Assembly (NCBI RefSeq): GCF_007830355.1
Contig: NZ_VLKO01000009.1
Coordinates: 148,068-212,067, forward strand
Direction of reading: 5' to 3'
Source of the DNA: Flavobacterium tiangeerense
GTDB taxonomy: Bacteria; Bacteroidota; Bacteroidia; Flavobacteriales; Flavobacteriaceae
DNA length: 64,000 nt
Shown: positions 27,108 to 38,702 of the stretch, piece after piece
Position numbering within the stretch: the stretch's first letter is position 1
How the letters are laid out: every line of letters begins with the position of its first letter
Notes under the pieces: generated by a model
Database searches by the model: none
The model's input: the letters and a program-made list of their open reading frames with translations, nothing else
What the model was told of the DNA's origin: nothing
Position numbers and translations under genes: made by a program

Positions 27108-28733
27108 ATGAGAGCTTTTGCTTTACTTTTTTCGACACTATTTTTAATTTCATGTAACCAAAACAAAAAAATTATGGTGGATGCCATAATTACTGATGCT
27201 ACTATTTATACCGTAAACAACACTTTTGACAAAGCTACCGCTATGGCAATTGATAAAGGTAAAATTGTTGCAATTGGGACAGATACTGATATTGAAAATA
27301 AATACCAGTCTAAAAACATTACAAAGGCTGATGGGAAGTTCATTTATCCGGGATTAATAGATGCACATTGCCATTTTTACACCTATGGATTGAGCTTACA
27401 AGAGGTTGATTTGCGTGGAACAAAGAGTATGGCAGACATCATAAGTCGTTTAAAAGCTTTTCAAAAAGAAAAAAATTCTGCATTTATTGTTGGTAATGGT
27501 TGGGACCAAAACGATTGGGACGTAAAAAAATATCCAACAAAGGCTGATCTTGATGTTGCATTTCCTGATATTCCAGTAGTTTTAAACCGAGTAGACAGTC
27601 ACGCCATTATTGTAAACAGTAAAGCTCTTGCGCTTGCAGGAATTACAAAAGATACGAATGCCGAAGGTGGTCAAATAGAAATTGTAAACGGTGAGCCTAC
27701 AGGAATTTTAGTAGACAATCCGATGGAATTAATTTTTAAAATTATACCTAAACCAACTCGTAAAATTCAAATAGCAGCTTTATTAGACGCTGAAAAAGTA
27801 ATGTTTGATTATGGTTTAACAACCGTAAATGATGCTGGACTTGATCCAGATATTATTCACTTGATGGATAGTTTACAAAAAGCAAAACTGATGAAGCTTA
27901 ATGTGTATGCTATGGTTACGGCCAATCAAAAAAATATTGATATGTACCTTAAAAAAGGAATTTACAAAACAGATCAACTTAATGTAAGATCTTTTAAAAT
28001 GTATGGTGATGGAGCTTTAGGTTCGCGCGGCGCTTGCATGCACAAACCGTATTCGGATAAGCCGGGTCGATATGGAGCCCTACTAGCGCCTGTTGTAGGA
28101 CTAAAATCGGTTGCGAAACAAATTGCGAATTCAAATTTTCAATTGAATACACACGCTATTGGTGATTCTGCAAATACAGTAATTTTAAAAATTTACAAAG
28201 AGGTATTGGCTGGAACCAAAGACAGACGATGGAAAATAGAACATGCTCAAGTGTTGCGTGAGGCTGATTTTGATTATTTTAAATTTGGCATTATTCCATC
28301 TGTTCAACCCACGCACGCTACATCAGATATGTATTGGGCCGAAGAACGCCTTGGAAAACAAAGATTAAAAAACGCTTATGCTTTCAAAAAACTCCTTCAA
28401 AAAGCTGGGACGGTTGCTTTAGGAACAGATTTTCCTGTGGAGGAAGTGAACCCAATGCTTACTTTTCATGCTGCCGTAACTCGTAAAGATGTTAAGGATT
28501 ATCCTAAAGGTGGTTTTCAAATGGAAAATGCGCTATCGCGTGCCGAAACCTTGAGGGGAATGACGCTCTGGGCTGCTTATTCTAATTTTGAAGAAAAAGA
28601 AAAAGGAAGTTTAGAAGTAGGCAAATGGGCTGATTTTGTAATTTATGACGAAGATTTAATGAAAGTGAAAGAAAACATGATGGTCAAAATGAAACCAATT
28701 AGTACTTTTATTAAAGGACAAAAAGTAAAATAA
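27108..28733 (+). CDS. Amidohydrolase lipoprotein (YtcJ-like)
   Basis: 541 residues. The N-terminus MRAFALLFSTLFLISC is a lipoprotein signal with Cys16 as the lipid site, so it acts outside the cytoplasm. The metal-site HxH is in GLIDAHCHFY near 82-91. Later metal ligands lie in NTHAIGDSA, KIEHAQV and GTDFPVEEVNP. It belongs to the amidohydrolase superfamily, YtcJ/N-substituted formamide deformylase branch. Its substrate is unknown. The gene is bounded by a terminator in front and an asnB promoter behind. Confidence 0.88.
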   Translation: MRAFALLFSTLFLISCNQNKKIMVDAIITDATIYTVNNTFDKATAMAIDKGKIVAIGTDTDIENKYQSKNITKADGKFIYPGLIDAHCHFYTYGLSLQEVDLRGTKSMADIISRLKAFQKEKNSAFIVGNGWDQNDWDVKKYPTKADLDVAFPDIPVVLNRVDSHAIIVNSKALALAGITKDTNAEGGQIEIVNGEPTGILVDNPMELIFKIIPKPTRKIQIAALLDAEKVMFDYGLTTVNDAGLDPDIIHLMDSLQKAKLMKLNVYAMVTANQKNIDMYLKKGIYKTDQLNVRSFKMYGDGALGSRGACMHKPYSDKPGRYGALLAPVVGLKSVAKQIANSNFQLNTHAIGDSANTVILKIYKEVLAGTKDRRWKIEHAQVLREADFDYFKFGIIPSVQPTHATSDMYWAEERLGKQRLKNAYAFKKLLQKAGTVALGTDFPVEEVNPMLTFHAAVTRKDVKDYPKGGFQMENALSRAETLRGMTLWAAYSNFEEKEKGSLEVGKWADFVIYDEDLMKVKENMMVKMKPISTFIKGQKVK

Positions 28734-28851
28734 CAAAGTAAGTATAGTATAAGTTGATTTTATCTTTAAAATCAGAAATTGAAATGGTTTTTTGTTTCAT
28801 TTTTAATTGAATGTGTTGTTTTTACTTTCAATTAGAAATTAAAGATGTTGA

Positions 28852-28888
28852 TTGTGTTTTAAATGTGTAGTCGGAAATGCATATTTGC
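28852..28888 (+). promoter_or_regulatory. Shared asnB promoter module, copy 2
   Basis: TTGTGTTTTA (28852-28861), 16 bp, TGCATATTTGC (28878-28888), 35 bp before the ATG. Identical blocks and spacing to copy 1 at 25198-25234, while the 16-bp spacers differ. Confidence 0.65.
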
Positions 28889-28923
28889 AGTTCTCGTTTG
28901 TTTAACAATTAAATAGAATAAGT

Positions 28924-30525
28924 ATGTGTGGAATATTGGCCATCATTGGTAAAGGAAAAGAAGAGCAATTGGTTAGAGATCTCTCTAGTCGAATGTCACA
29001 TCGTGGACCTGATGAACGGGATTTGTATGGCATGCCTAATGGTCATTATTTAAGCCATGAGCGCCTTTCTATAATTGACTTGCATTCAGGAAAACAACCT
29101 ATTCAAGGTACAGCTACTGCTTACATGGTTCACAATGGTGAAATATATAATTACTTGGAATTAAAGCAAGAATATTTGAGTAACCATGTATTTCGTACCC
29201 AATCAGATTCGGAAGTTATTGTGCATCTTTATGAAGAGTTTGGATATAATTTTTGTGATAAATTAGACGGAGATTTTGCTTTTGTAATCATTGATGGTGA
29301 TGATTACATGGCAGCAAGAGATCCCTTGGGTGTGAAACCCCTGTATTATGGTTTAGATGAAAGAGGCAGGATGTACTTTGCATCAGAAATGAAAGCAATT
29401 GCAGATCAATGTAAAACCTTTTCAACTTTTCCGCCAGGACATTATTATACCGCAAAAACAGGTTTTGTAAAATATTACAAGCCAGAATATGAGTATTTTG
29501 TAAATGAATACCAAGATGTGGATTATCAATTAATCCGTCAATGTTTGACTATTGCTACTCAAAAAAGGTTAATGGCAGATGTTCCATTAGGGGTTTTATT
29601 ATCAGGTGGTTTAGATTCATCATTAACAACAGCAATAGCTTCTCGTTTACTTAAAAATAAATCAGAACCCTTGCACTCCTTTGCAATAGGAATAGATGAG
29701 AATGCTCTGGATATTGTTGCTGCTAGGAAAGTGGCTAATTTTTTAGGAACGCAACATCATGAGGTTTTTTTTACAGTGGAGCAGGGTATTGAACTACTTG
29801 AACAAATAATTTACCAAATAGAAACATATGATGTAATCTCAGTAAGAGCAAGTGTTCCAATGTATTTTTTGTCTAAAGTTATTGTTGAAAAAGGGATTAA
29901 AGTAGTTTTATCTGGCGAAGGTGCTGATGAAATTTTTGGAGGATATTTGTATTTTGCAAATGCTCCTTCAGTAGCTGATTTTCAACGCGAAACAATAGAG
30001 AGAGTACAAAAAATATTTACTGCCGATTTGTTGAGAGCTGATAAAGCAACAATGGCTCATGGTCTTGAAGTTAGATTACCTTTTTTAGATCAAGCTTTTT
30101 TGGATCTTGCAATTAGGATTAATCCAGAGCAAAAACTACCTAAAACATTTAGGGGTAAAGAAAAATATATTTTACGAAAAGCATTTGACACTCCTGACGA
30201 TCCCTATTTGCCAGATGAAATCTTGTGGAGGCAAAAAGAACAATTTTCAGATGGAGTAGGCTACAGTTGGGTCGATGAATTAATTGCTTATTGTGCAACT
30301 CAAGTATCTGATGAACAATTGGCTACAGCGTCGAAAACTTTTCCATATAATTCGCCTACAACAAAAGAAGCCTATCTTTATCGTTCTATTTTTCAAAAGC
30401 ATTTCCCGCAATTGAGCGCTGCCCAAACAGTAAGAAAGTGGATTCCAAAGTGGCAAGAAAATTTAGATCCTAGTGGAAGGGCTAATGCTGCTCACGAAGA
30501 ATCAGCATACGCTGGAATAGCGTAA
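28924..30525 (+). CDS. Second asparagine synthase (class II)
   Basis: 533 residues, paralogous to the gene at 25275. Nucleophile Cys2 (MCGILAIIG), SHRGPD at 25-30, NGEIYNY at 71-77, PP-loop SGGLDSS at 227-233 and SGEGADEIFGGY all present, so it should be active. Long matches to the first copy include WRQKEQFSDGVGYSW in the C-terminal third. It is shorter mainly in loops. Whether it makes free asparagine or amidates another substrate cannot be told from sequence. Confidence 0.92.
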   Translation: MCGILAIIGKGKEEQLVRDLSSRMSHRGPDERDLYGMPNGHYLSHERLSIIDLHSGKQPIQGTATAYMVHNGEIYNYLELKQEYLSNHVFRTQSDSEVIVHLYEEFGYNFCDKLDGDFAFVIIDGDDYMAARDPLGVKPLYYGLDERGRMYFASEMKAIADQCKTFSTFPPGHYYTAKTGFVKYYKPEYEYFVNEYQDVDYQLIRQCLTIATQKRLMADVPLGVLLSGGLDSSLTTAIASRLLKNKSEPLHSFAIGIDENALDIVAARKVANFLGTQHHEVFFTVEQGIELLEQIIYQIETYDVISVRASVPMYFLSKVIVEKGIKVVLSGEGADEIFGGYLYFANAPSVADFQRETIERVQKIFTADLLRADKATMAHGLEVRLPFLDQAFLDLAIRINPEQKLPKTFRGKEKYILRKAFDTPDDPYLPDEILWRQKEQFSDGVGYSWVDELIAYCATQVSDEQLATASKTFPYNSPTTKEAYLYRSIFQKHFPQLSAAQTVRKWIPKWQENLDPSGRANAAHEESAYAGIA

Positions 30526-30557
30526 ATTTTAAATACGATATTCATTATTTTATCTTG

Positions 30558-30608
30558 AAAGATTTTCAAAACCACCTATAAACAGTGGATTTTGAAAGTC
30601 TTTTTTTG
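30558..30608 (+). terminator. Terminator after the second asparagine synthase
   Basis: AAAGATTTTCAAAACCAC and GTGGATTTTGAAAGTCTTT form a long stem with one or two mismatches, followed by TTTTTTT. Confidence 0.85.
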
Positions 30609-30779
30609 TGCTTCCTAATTTTTTATTTTGTGATTCATACGGAATGAGTGAGACGACCCATTTTTCAATCTATTTTTATAAACAAATGTTAATAACTTAA
30701 AGCCTTTAAAACTGATTTTAACGGTAATATAATTTGCGTTTTTATATATTTGCGTGTTATACAAAAATTACATTTTTAG

Positions 30780-32732
<1,953 letters not shown>

Positions 32733-32803
32733 TTTTAAAATACAATAGAAACCAATAAACATTAAATAACCAAAATAACAATTAACCGAATAAACTTAAT
32801 AAT

Positions 32804-33736
32804 ATGAAAGTTACCATTGTAGGCGCAGGAAATGTAGGTGCGACATGTGCTGATGTGATTTCTTATAGAGGAATTGCTAGCGAAGTAGTTTTGCTGGACA
32901 TAAAAGAAGGTTTTGCCGAAGGTAAAGCGCTCGATATTATGCAATGTGCAACAAATACAGGTTTTAATACCAAAGTGTCTGGCGTTACAAATGATTATGC
33001 AAAAACTGCTGGAAGTGATGTAGTGGTAATTACATCTGGAATACCAAGAAAGCCAGGTATGACACGCGAGGAGTTAATAGGTATAAATGCAGGAATTGTG
33101 AAAACGGTTGCTGAAAATGTATTGAAACATTCTCCAGATACCATAATAGTTGTAGTTTCAAATCCTATGGATACAATGACTTACTTGGCATTGAAATCTA
33201 CAGGATTACCAAAAAATAGAATTATAGGAATGGGTGGGGCTTTGGATAGTTCTCGCTTTAGAACGTATTTGTCTCTAGCATTAGACAAGCCAGCAAATGA
33301 TATTTCAGCAATGGTTATCGGTGGGCATGGAGATACAACCATGATTCCATTAACACGATTGGCTTCTTATAATGGGATACCCGTATCTCAATTTTTATCA
33401 GAAGAAGAGTTGCAGAAAGTGGCTGCTGATACAATGGTGGGTGGAGCTACGCTGACAGGTTTACTAGGTACTTCAGCTTGGTACGCACCAGGAGCTTCTG
33501 TTGCTTTTCTAGTAGATAGTATTTTGAACGATCAAAAGAAAATGATTGCGTGTTCCGTTTTTGTTGAAGGTGAGTATGGTCAAGAAGATATTTGTATCGG
33601 TGTACCGTGTATCATTGGTAAAAATGGTGTAGAAGAAATTCTGAATATTGAATTAAATGATTCTGAAAAGGCTTTGTTTGCCAAAAGCGCTGATGCTGTG
33701 CGACAAATGAACGATGCCTTAAAGGACATTTTATAG
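32804..33736 (+). CDS. mdh: Malate dehydrogenase (LDH-like type)
   Basis: 310 residues, TCA cycle. NAD-binding GAGNVGATCADV is at residues 7-18. The substrate loop is GIPRKPGMTREELIGINAGIV at about 78-98. The catalytic His is in GGHGDTTMIP near 175. Arg-rich loop and spacing fit the [LDH-like] malate dehydrogenases of Bacteroidota rather than the E. coli type. It follows gyrB by 71 bp with no terminator seen between. Confidence 0.95.
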   Translation: MKVTIVGAGNVGATCADVISYRGIASEVVLLDIKEGFAEGKALDIMQCATNTGFNTKVSGVTNDYAKTAGSDVVVITSGIPRKPGMTREELIGINAGIVKTVAENVLKHSPDTIIVVVSNPMDTMTYLALKSTGLPKNRIIGMGGALDSSRFRTYLSLALDKPANDISAMVIGGHGDTTMIPLTRLASYNGIPVSQFLSEEELQKVAADTMVGGATLTGLLGTSAWYAPGASVAFLVDSILNDQKKMIACSVFVEGEYGQEDICIGVPCIIGKNGVEEILNIELNDSEKALFAKSADAVRQMNDALKDIL

Positions 33737-33760
33737 AAATATCAAATATATAAGAATTCA

Positions 33761-33789
33761 AAGACTGCTAGTTGCACAGCAGTCTTTTT
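33761..33789 (+). terminator. mdh terminator
   Basis: AAGACTGCT (33761-33769) pairs with AGCAGTCTT (33778-33786), followed by T. Confidence 0.88.
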
Positions 33790-33812
33790 CTTGATATTAA
33801 TCAATAAATAAA

Positions 33813-33843
33813 TTGGTTAATCATAACCTTAATTATATATTTG
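33813..33843 (+). promoter_or_regulatory. secDF promoter (TTG-N20-TATATTTG)
   Basis: TTG at 33813-33815 and TATATTTG at 33836-33843, spacing 20 bp. This leaves an untranslated leader of about 115 bases before the secDF ATG. The leader is very AT-rich and I see no strong stem in it. Confidence 0.65.
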
Positions 33844-33965
33844 CTCGGTTTAAAAAAAATACTACGGTATAAAATCTATTTTTTTTCTTGTTTGTAATAA
33901 TTAAAAAACTGATTTTCAATGCTTAAGTTGAAATTATAATATAAAATAATTAATTTTTAGTAATA

Positions 33966-36938
33966 ATGCAGAATAAAGGACTTATTAAATTTTTCGCAAT
34001 TCTATTTGCATTGGTAAGTATTTACCAACTTTCTTTCACTTTTTTGGCCAATAACATCAAAAGTGATGCTAAAGTTTTTGCAGGAGATAATCCTGATAAA
34101 GAGTTGAAATATTTAGATTCTATTGGTAAAGAAAAAATATTAAACCTTGGATTTACTGATTTTACATATGATGAAGTAAAAAACAAACAAATCAACAAAG
34201 GTCTTGACTTAGAAGGAGGAATTAACGTAATTCTTCAAATTTCTATCAAAGATGTTTTGAGAGGTTTATCAAACAACTCTAAAAACCCAGTCTTTAATAA
34301 GTCGCTAGCTGATGCTTCGGCTAATTTTGAAGGAAACAAAACATATTTAGATAAATTTTACGAGGCTTTTGATGCCAATTCAAAAGGAACTGTAAAATTA
34401 GCTTCTCCAGATATTTTTGCAAACAGATCTTTGCAAGGTGAAGGTGGTGTGAGTTTTCAAATGACTGATGCTGAGGTTCAAAAAGTTATCAAGAGAAAAG
34501 TAGACGAATCTATTGAAAGTGCTTTTAAAGTACTAAGAGAGCGTATTGACAAATTTGGAGTAACGCAACCTAACATTCAAAAATTAGGAGAAACAGGAAG
34601 AATTCTTGTGGAACTTCCTGGGGCTAAGGATGTTGATAGAATTAAAAAATTATTAGGAGGTAAAGCACAACTTGAATTTTGGGAAACGTACAAAATTGAA
34701 GAAGTTGGTAATTTCTTAATGGCTGCTAATGAAGCATTGAAAAAAACTGAAATCAAAACAAATGTTGTAAAGCCAGTTGTAAAAGATTCATTGAGCGCGT
34801 TATTAACTGATACAAAAGATTCAACAGCTGCAAAAAAAGGACAAAATCCTTTGTTTGATAAAATAGTAAGTCAAGGAGGCGGGCCGGTTTTAGGTTTGTT
34901 TTCTCCTAAAGATACTGCTACTATTAATACGTATTTTAAAAGACAGGATATAAAAATTTTATTACCTGCAACATTGACTTACGCTAAATTTGTTTGGGGT
35001 AAACCTCTTAATATTACTGATGATAAGCAAAAGCAAATTGAAGTAGTAGAATTATACGCTTTACGCGGTAACAGAGATAACAACCCAGCAATGGTTGGCG
35101 CTGTTGTAACGGATGCAAAAGATACTTTTGATCAGTTAGGAAAACCTGCTGTTTCAATGCAAATGAATTCTCAAGGTGCTAAAGGTTGGGAAGAATTAAC
35201 AGGTAGAGCATTTACTCAAAAAAGTAATATAGCCATTGTTTTAGATAATGTAGTGTATTCTGCTCCAGGAGTAACTAGTGGACCTATTTCAGGTGGAAGA
35301 TCTGAAATTTCTGGTGCATTTGACGTAACAGAAACTAAGGATTTAGCTAACGTACTTAATGCGGGTAAATTACCAGCTTCGGCTGATATTATTCAGTCAA
35401 CTGTAGTAGGTCCTTCATTAGGTCAGGCTTCTATTGACGCTGGATTGACATCATCAATCATTGGATTTTTACTAGTTTGTTTCTGGATGGTTTTTTACTA
35501 CGGAAAAGCAGGTTGGTATGCTAACTTAGCCTTATTATTAAACTTATTGTTTTTGTTCGGTATTATGGCAAGTTTTGGTTTTGTATTAACATTGCCAGGT
35601 ATTGCAGGTATTGTATTGACTTTGGGTACAGCGGTAGATGCGAACATCATTATATACGAAAGGGCTAAAGAGGAATTACGTGATGGTAAATCTTTATCAG
35701 AGGCTGTATCTTCGGCCTACGGATGGCATGGTGCAATGCGTTCTATCATTGATGCAAACGTTACACACGTATTAACTGGTGCGATCTTGTTTATTTTTGG
35801 AACAGGTCCAATTAAAGGTTTTGCATTAACATTACTTATAGGTATAGCGACATCATTATTTACATCAATTTTTATTGCAAGAATTTTTATTGATAAAAAT
35901 ATAGCTGGAAAAGCTGATTTAACGTTCTGTACCAATATGACTAAAAATTGGTTTACAAACTTTAACTATGACTTTATCAAAATCAAAAAATTTACTTACA
36001 TCTTCTCTTCAGTTGTTGTAGTTGTAAGTTTGATTTCTATTTTCTTTGTTAATGGTTTAGATCAAGGAGTTGATTTTGTGGGAGGTAGAACTTTTCAAGT
36101 TAAATTTGAAAAATCAATAGATGCTTCTGTAGTTTCAGAAGAATTATCAACGGCATTTGGTACTCCAGTAGAAGCTAAAGTTCTAGGTGATGATGATCAA
36201 TTGAAAATCACTACTAAGTATAAAATTAAAGAAGATGGTATTGCAGTAGATAAAGAGGTAAATGAAAAATTATACAATGCACTAGCTAAGTATTTTCCCA
36301 ACACATCTTATGATAAATTTACCAATACTTTTGACGGTAAGAAAGTTGGAGTGTTACAAGCTTCTAAAGTTGGTGCTTCTATCTCTGAGGACATCAAAAC
36401 AAATTCTTACTGGGCTGTTTTAGGTGCTCTTGCAGTTATCTTTTTATACCTTATGATCTCTTTCCGTAAGTGGCAGTATTCATTAGGTGCGATTGCAGCC
36501 GTAGCGCATGACGTTATCTTTGTATTAGGAATTTACTCTTTATGTTACAAATTCATGCCTTTCCACATGGAAATGGACCAACACTTTATTGCTGCTATTC
36601 TTACTGTAATTGGGTATTCAATGAATGATACGGTAATTGTATTTGACAGAATTAGAGAGTTTATTTTAGGAAAAAGAAAAGGAAGTTTTGAGAGTATTGT
36701 AAATGCATCGATTAACACTACTTTATCAAGAACTTTAAATACTTCATTGACAATGATTTTAGTACTATTGACTATGTTCCTTTTTGGAGGTGAGTCAATC
36801 AGAGGATTTATTTTTGCAATGTTAGTAGGTATTATTGTGGGTACATATTCATCTTTATTTATTGCTACCCCAGTTGTAGTAGATACTTTTACTAAAGAGG
36901 ATAAAAGCACAATTGAAAAAGAACATGCTGCAGAATAA
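33966..36938 (+). CDS. secDF: Fused protein-export membrane proteins SecD and SecF
   Basis: 990 residues. It joins the RND-type SecD and SecF halves that pull secreted proteins across the membrane using proton force. The SecD part starts with a helix (6-27), then NKGLDLEGGINVILQIS (motif D1), and carries a large periplasmic domain. Six-helix blocks are at about 490-650 and 810-975. The SecF motif is GVDFVGGRTFQVKF near 703. Fusion is usual in this phylum. It also carries an expanded loop (about 250-340). Confidence 0.96.
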   Translation: MQNKGLIKFFAILFALVSIYQLSFTFLANNIKSDAKVFAGDNPDKELKYLDSIGKEKILNLGFTDFTYDEVKNKQINKGLDLEGGINVILQISIKDVLRGLSNNSKNPVFNKSLADASANFEGNKTYLDKFYEAFDANSKGTVKLASPDIFANRSLQGEGGVSFQMTDAEVQKVIKRKVDESIESAFKVLRERIDKFGVTQPNIQKLGETGRILVELPGAKDVDRIKKLLGGKAQLEFWETYKIEEVGNFLMAANEALKKTEIKTNVVKPVVKDSLSALLTDTKDSTAAKKGQNPLFDKIVSQGGGPVLGLFSPKDTATINTYFKRQDIKILLPATLTYAKFVWGKPLNITDDKQKQIEVVELYALRGNRDNNPAMVGAVVTDAKDTFDQLGKPAVSMQMNSQGAKGWEELTGRAFTQKSNIAIVLDNVVYSAPGVTSGPISGGRSEISGAFDVTETKDLANVLNAGKLPASADIIQSTVVGPSLGQASIDAGLTSSIIGFLLVCFWMVFYYGKAGWYANLALLLNLLFLFGIMASFGFVLTLPGIAGIVLTLGTAVDANIIIYERAKEELRDGKSLSEAVSSAYGWHGAMRSIIDANVTHVLTGAILFIFGTGPIKGFALTLLIGIATSLFTSIFIARIFIDKNIAGKADLTFCTNMTKNWFTNFNYDFIKIKKFTYIFSSVVVVVSLISIFFVNGLDQGVDFVGGRTFQVKFEKSIDASVVSEELSTAFGTPVEAKVLGDDDQLKITTKYKIKEDGIAVDKEVNEKLYNALAKYFPNTSYDKFTNTFDGKKVGVLQASKVGASISEDIKTNSYWAVLGALAVIFLYLMISFRKWQYSLGAIAAVAHDVIFVLGIYSLCYKFMPFHMEMDQHFIAAILTVIGYSMNDTVIVFDRIREFILGKRKGSFESIVNASINTTLSRTLNTSLTMILVLLTMFLFGGESIRGFIFAMLVGIIVGTYSSLFIATPVVVDTFTKEDKSTIEKEHAAE

Positions 36939-36961
36939 TTTATAGTAGTATTGCTATTAAA

Positions 36962-36994
36962 AAAAAAGGTTCAACGTAAGTTGAACCTTTTTTT
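36962..36994 (+). terminator. secDF terminator
   Basis: AAAGGTTCAA (36965-36974) and TTGAACCTTT (36981-36990) around CGTAAG, with A/T runs on both sides. Confidence 0.9.
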
Positions 36995-37028
36995 GTTATT
37001 ATTGTACCTTAATATTTAATCTCTTTGC

Positions 37029-37661
37029 ATGAAATCGTATTTGTTTTTTATTTCAACCTATTGGATGATTGCTTTTTCCTTTGTGAGTAATGCTCAGGAG
37101 ATTCAGGATGATACAAAAATTGGTTTTTCCATAGGATATGGTAGTGAGTTTAAAAATAGAAATTATACCTATTCAAATCAATATTTAAAGTTACAATTTT
37201 TGACCACTTTTAAAAAGACTAAAAAATTTAGCTATGATTTGGTTCTGCAACCTGAGTATAATAGAGGTACACATCAACTTTTAAATCTCTACTTTGTTAA
37301 ACCTGAAGAGGAAAATTATATTGAAAAAAGAGAAAAGTATACGAAATTAAAGACCTGTAATGAATATGTTCTGAATGTAGGATTGTTGATGCGTTTTTCT
37401 TTTTCAAAGAGATCTAATATTTATCTGCTAGGAAGTGTAGGTCCAATGTATATTGATACTGCAACAGAGCGATTATCAAAAGGTTTTGCTTTTGCAGATG
37501 TTTTAGCTTTGGGTTTTAACTATAAAATGGGACAATTTATACTAGATGTAAGACCTAATTTAAGGCATACTTTTAATGCAGGGCTTCAAAGTAATAATTC
37601 TGGTTTTAATACTAAAAACATTGAATTTGGAATTCTTTATACTCCAAAAAAAAAGCGTTAA
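37029..37661 (+). CDS. PagL-like acyloxyacyl-hydrolase-fold outer-membrane protein, Ser replaced
   Basis: 210 residues. The signal peptide (1-22) ends SNAQ. The rest is a small eight-strand-like barrel. The C-terminal RHTFNAGLQSNNSGFN (179-194) matches the lipid A deacylase PagL pattern R-H-x-S-N-A-G-x(4)-N-x-G. His180 is kept, but the Ser position is Phe182 and the acidic partner is Asn. If the family call is right, lipid A deacylation as in PagL is unlikely. Alternative: an unrelated barrel. Confidence 0.6.
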   Translation: MKSYLFFISTYWMIAFSFVSNAQEIQDDTKIGFSIGYGSEFKNRNYTYSNQYLKLQFLTTFKKTKKFSYDLVLQPEYNRGTHQLLNLYFVKPEEENYIEKREKYTKLKTCNEYVLNVGLLMRFSFSKRSNIYLLGSVGPMYIDTATERLSKGFAFADVLALGFNYKMGQFILDVRPNLRHTFNAGLQSNNSGFNTKNIEFGILYTPKKKR

Positions 37662-37685
37662 ATCTATATTGAATTAACGCTTTTT
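37651..37685. terminator. Bidirectional terminator between convergent genes
   Basis: AAAAGCGTTAA (37651-37661) and TTAACGCTTTTT (37674-37685) pair. The left arm includes the stop codon of the PagL-like gene. Confidence 0.85.
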
Positions 37686-37704
37686 GTATATGAAAAATGT
37701 TTGT

Positions 37705-38649
37705 CTAGTTTTTTTTAGCTTTGATAACAAAATACAAGCCTATTAATACAAAGGGTATACTAAGCCATTGTCCTGTTGAAAATAACCCAAGTGCATTTTC
37801 AAAACCTCCTTGGCTTTCCTTAACAGATTCAACGATGAATCGAACTGTGAATAAAAGGACTAAGAACATCCCGAATATATAACCACTGTAATTTCTTTTA
37901 TCGGTCTTCCAATACAAGAAAAATAATGCAGCAAATACAAAAATATAAGCAAAAGCTTCGTACAGCTGAGTTGGGTGTTTAACGGGTACTTGTTCTAGTA
38001 GTGTTGCAAAATTTGGGTCATTTGCAATAGCATTATACGCATCGTTAGGATTGGCTATTTGCGTGCTACTAACAGCATCTTGCGGGCTAAAATGATCTCT
38101 TAAAAACTTGATTCCAAAAGGTGAATTAGTAACGTTTCCAATAATTTCGGAGTTAAAGAAGTTTCCTAAACGTACAAAAATAGCGCCACTACCAACCGGA
38201 ATAACAACACGATCTAAAATCCATAATTGAGGCCTTTTTAAAATATTTTTGCTGTAAAAATACATGGCAATGATGATAGAAATAGCAGCACCATGACTAG
38301 CCAATCCTTGAAATCCTGTAAATTCCCATCCTTGAATAATATTAAATAGTGATTCATTTGGGTTTTCTTTTACTGGTAATAAAATTTCTGCTAAATGGTT
38401 GCGATAATATTCCCAATCGTAAAAAAAGACATGGCCCAAACGAGCTCCTGCTAATGTGGCAAGGACAGTCCAAATGAACAAAGAATCTAGTTTTTCAATA
38501 GATTCTCCTTCTCTTTCGAATATGTGTTTCATGATATACCAGCCTAAACCAAAGGCTACAACAAACATTAAACTGTAAAATCTAATCATGAAAAAACCTA
38601 AATCAATTCCTTCTGATGGGTTCCAAACTAAGTTTAATGCGTGTGTCAT
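37705..38649 (-). CDS. lgt: Prolipoprotein diacylglyceryl transferase
   Basis: 314 residues, seven predicted helices. It moves diacylglycerol from phosphatidylglycerol to the lipobox Cys of lipoproteins. The signature GAIFVRLGNFFNSEIIG (about 155-171) holds the essential Arg and Asn-Glu. The conserved GLASHGAA motif lies near 115. A longer loop before the C-terminal helices (HFSPQDAVSSTQIANPND) is typical of flavobacteria. It is downstream of yidD on the same strand. Confidence 0.95.
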   Translation of the reverse strand: MTHALNLVWNPSEGIDLGFFMIRFYSLMFVVAFGLGWYIMKHIFEREGESIEKLDSLFIWTVLATLAGARLGHVFFYDWEYYRNHLAEILLPVKENPNESLFNIIQGWEFTGFQGLASHGAAISIIIAMYFYSKNILKRPQLWILDRVVIPVGSGAIFVRLGNFFNSEIIGNVTNSPFGIKFLRDHFSPQDAVSSTQIANPNDAYNAIANDPNFATLLEQVPVKHPTQLYEAFAYIFVFAALFFLYWKTDKRNYSGYIFGMFLVLLFTVRFIVESVKESQGGFENALGLFSTGQWLSIPFVLIGLYFVIKAKKN

Positions 38650-38702
38650 GTGTTTTTTTTAATTTTGTATCGTAAAAATAGTGATTATTATAAGAGAAGA
38701 TA

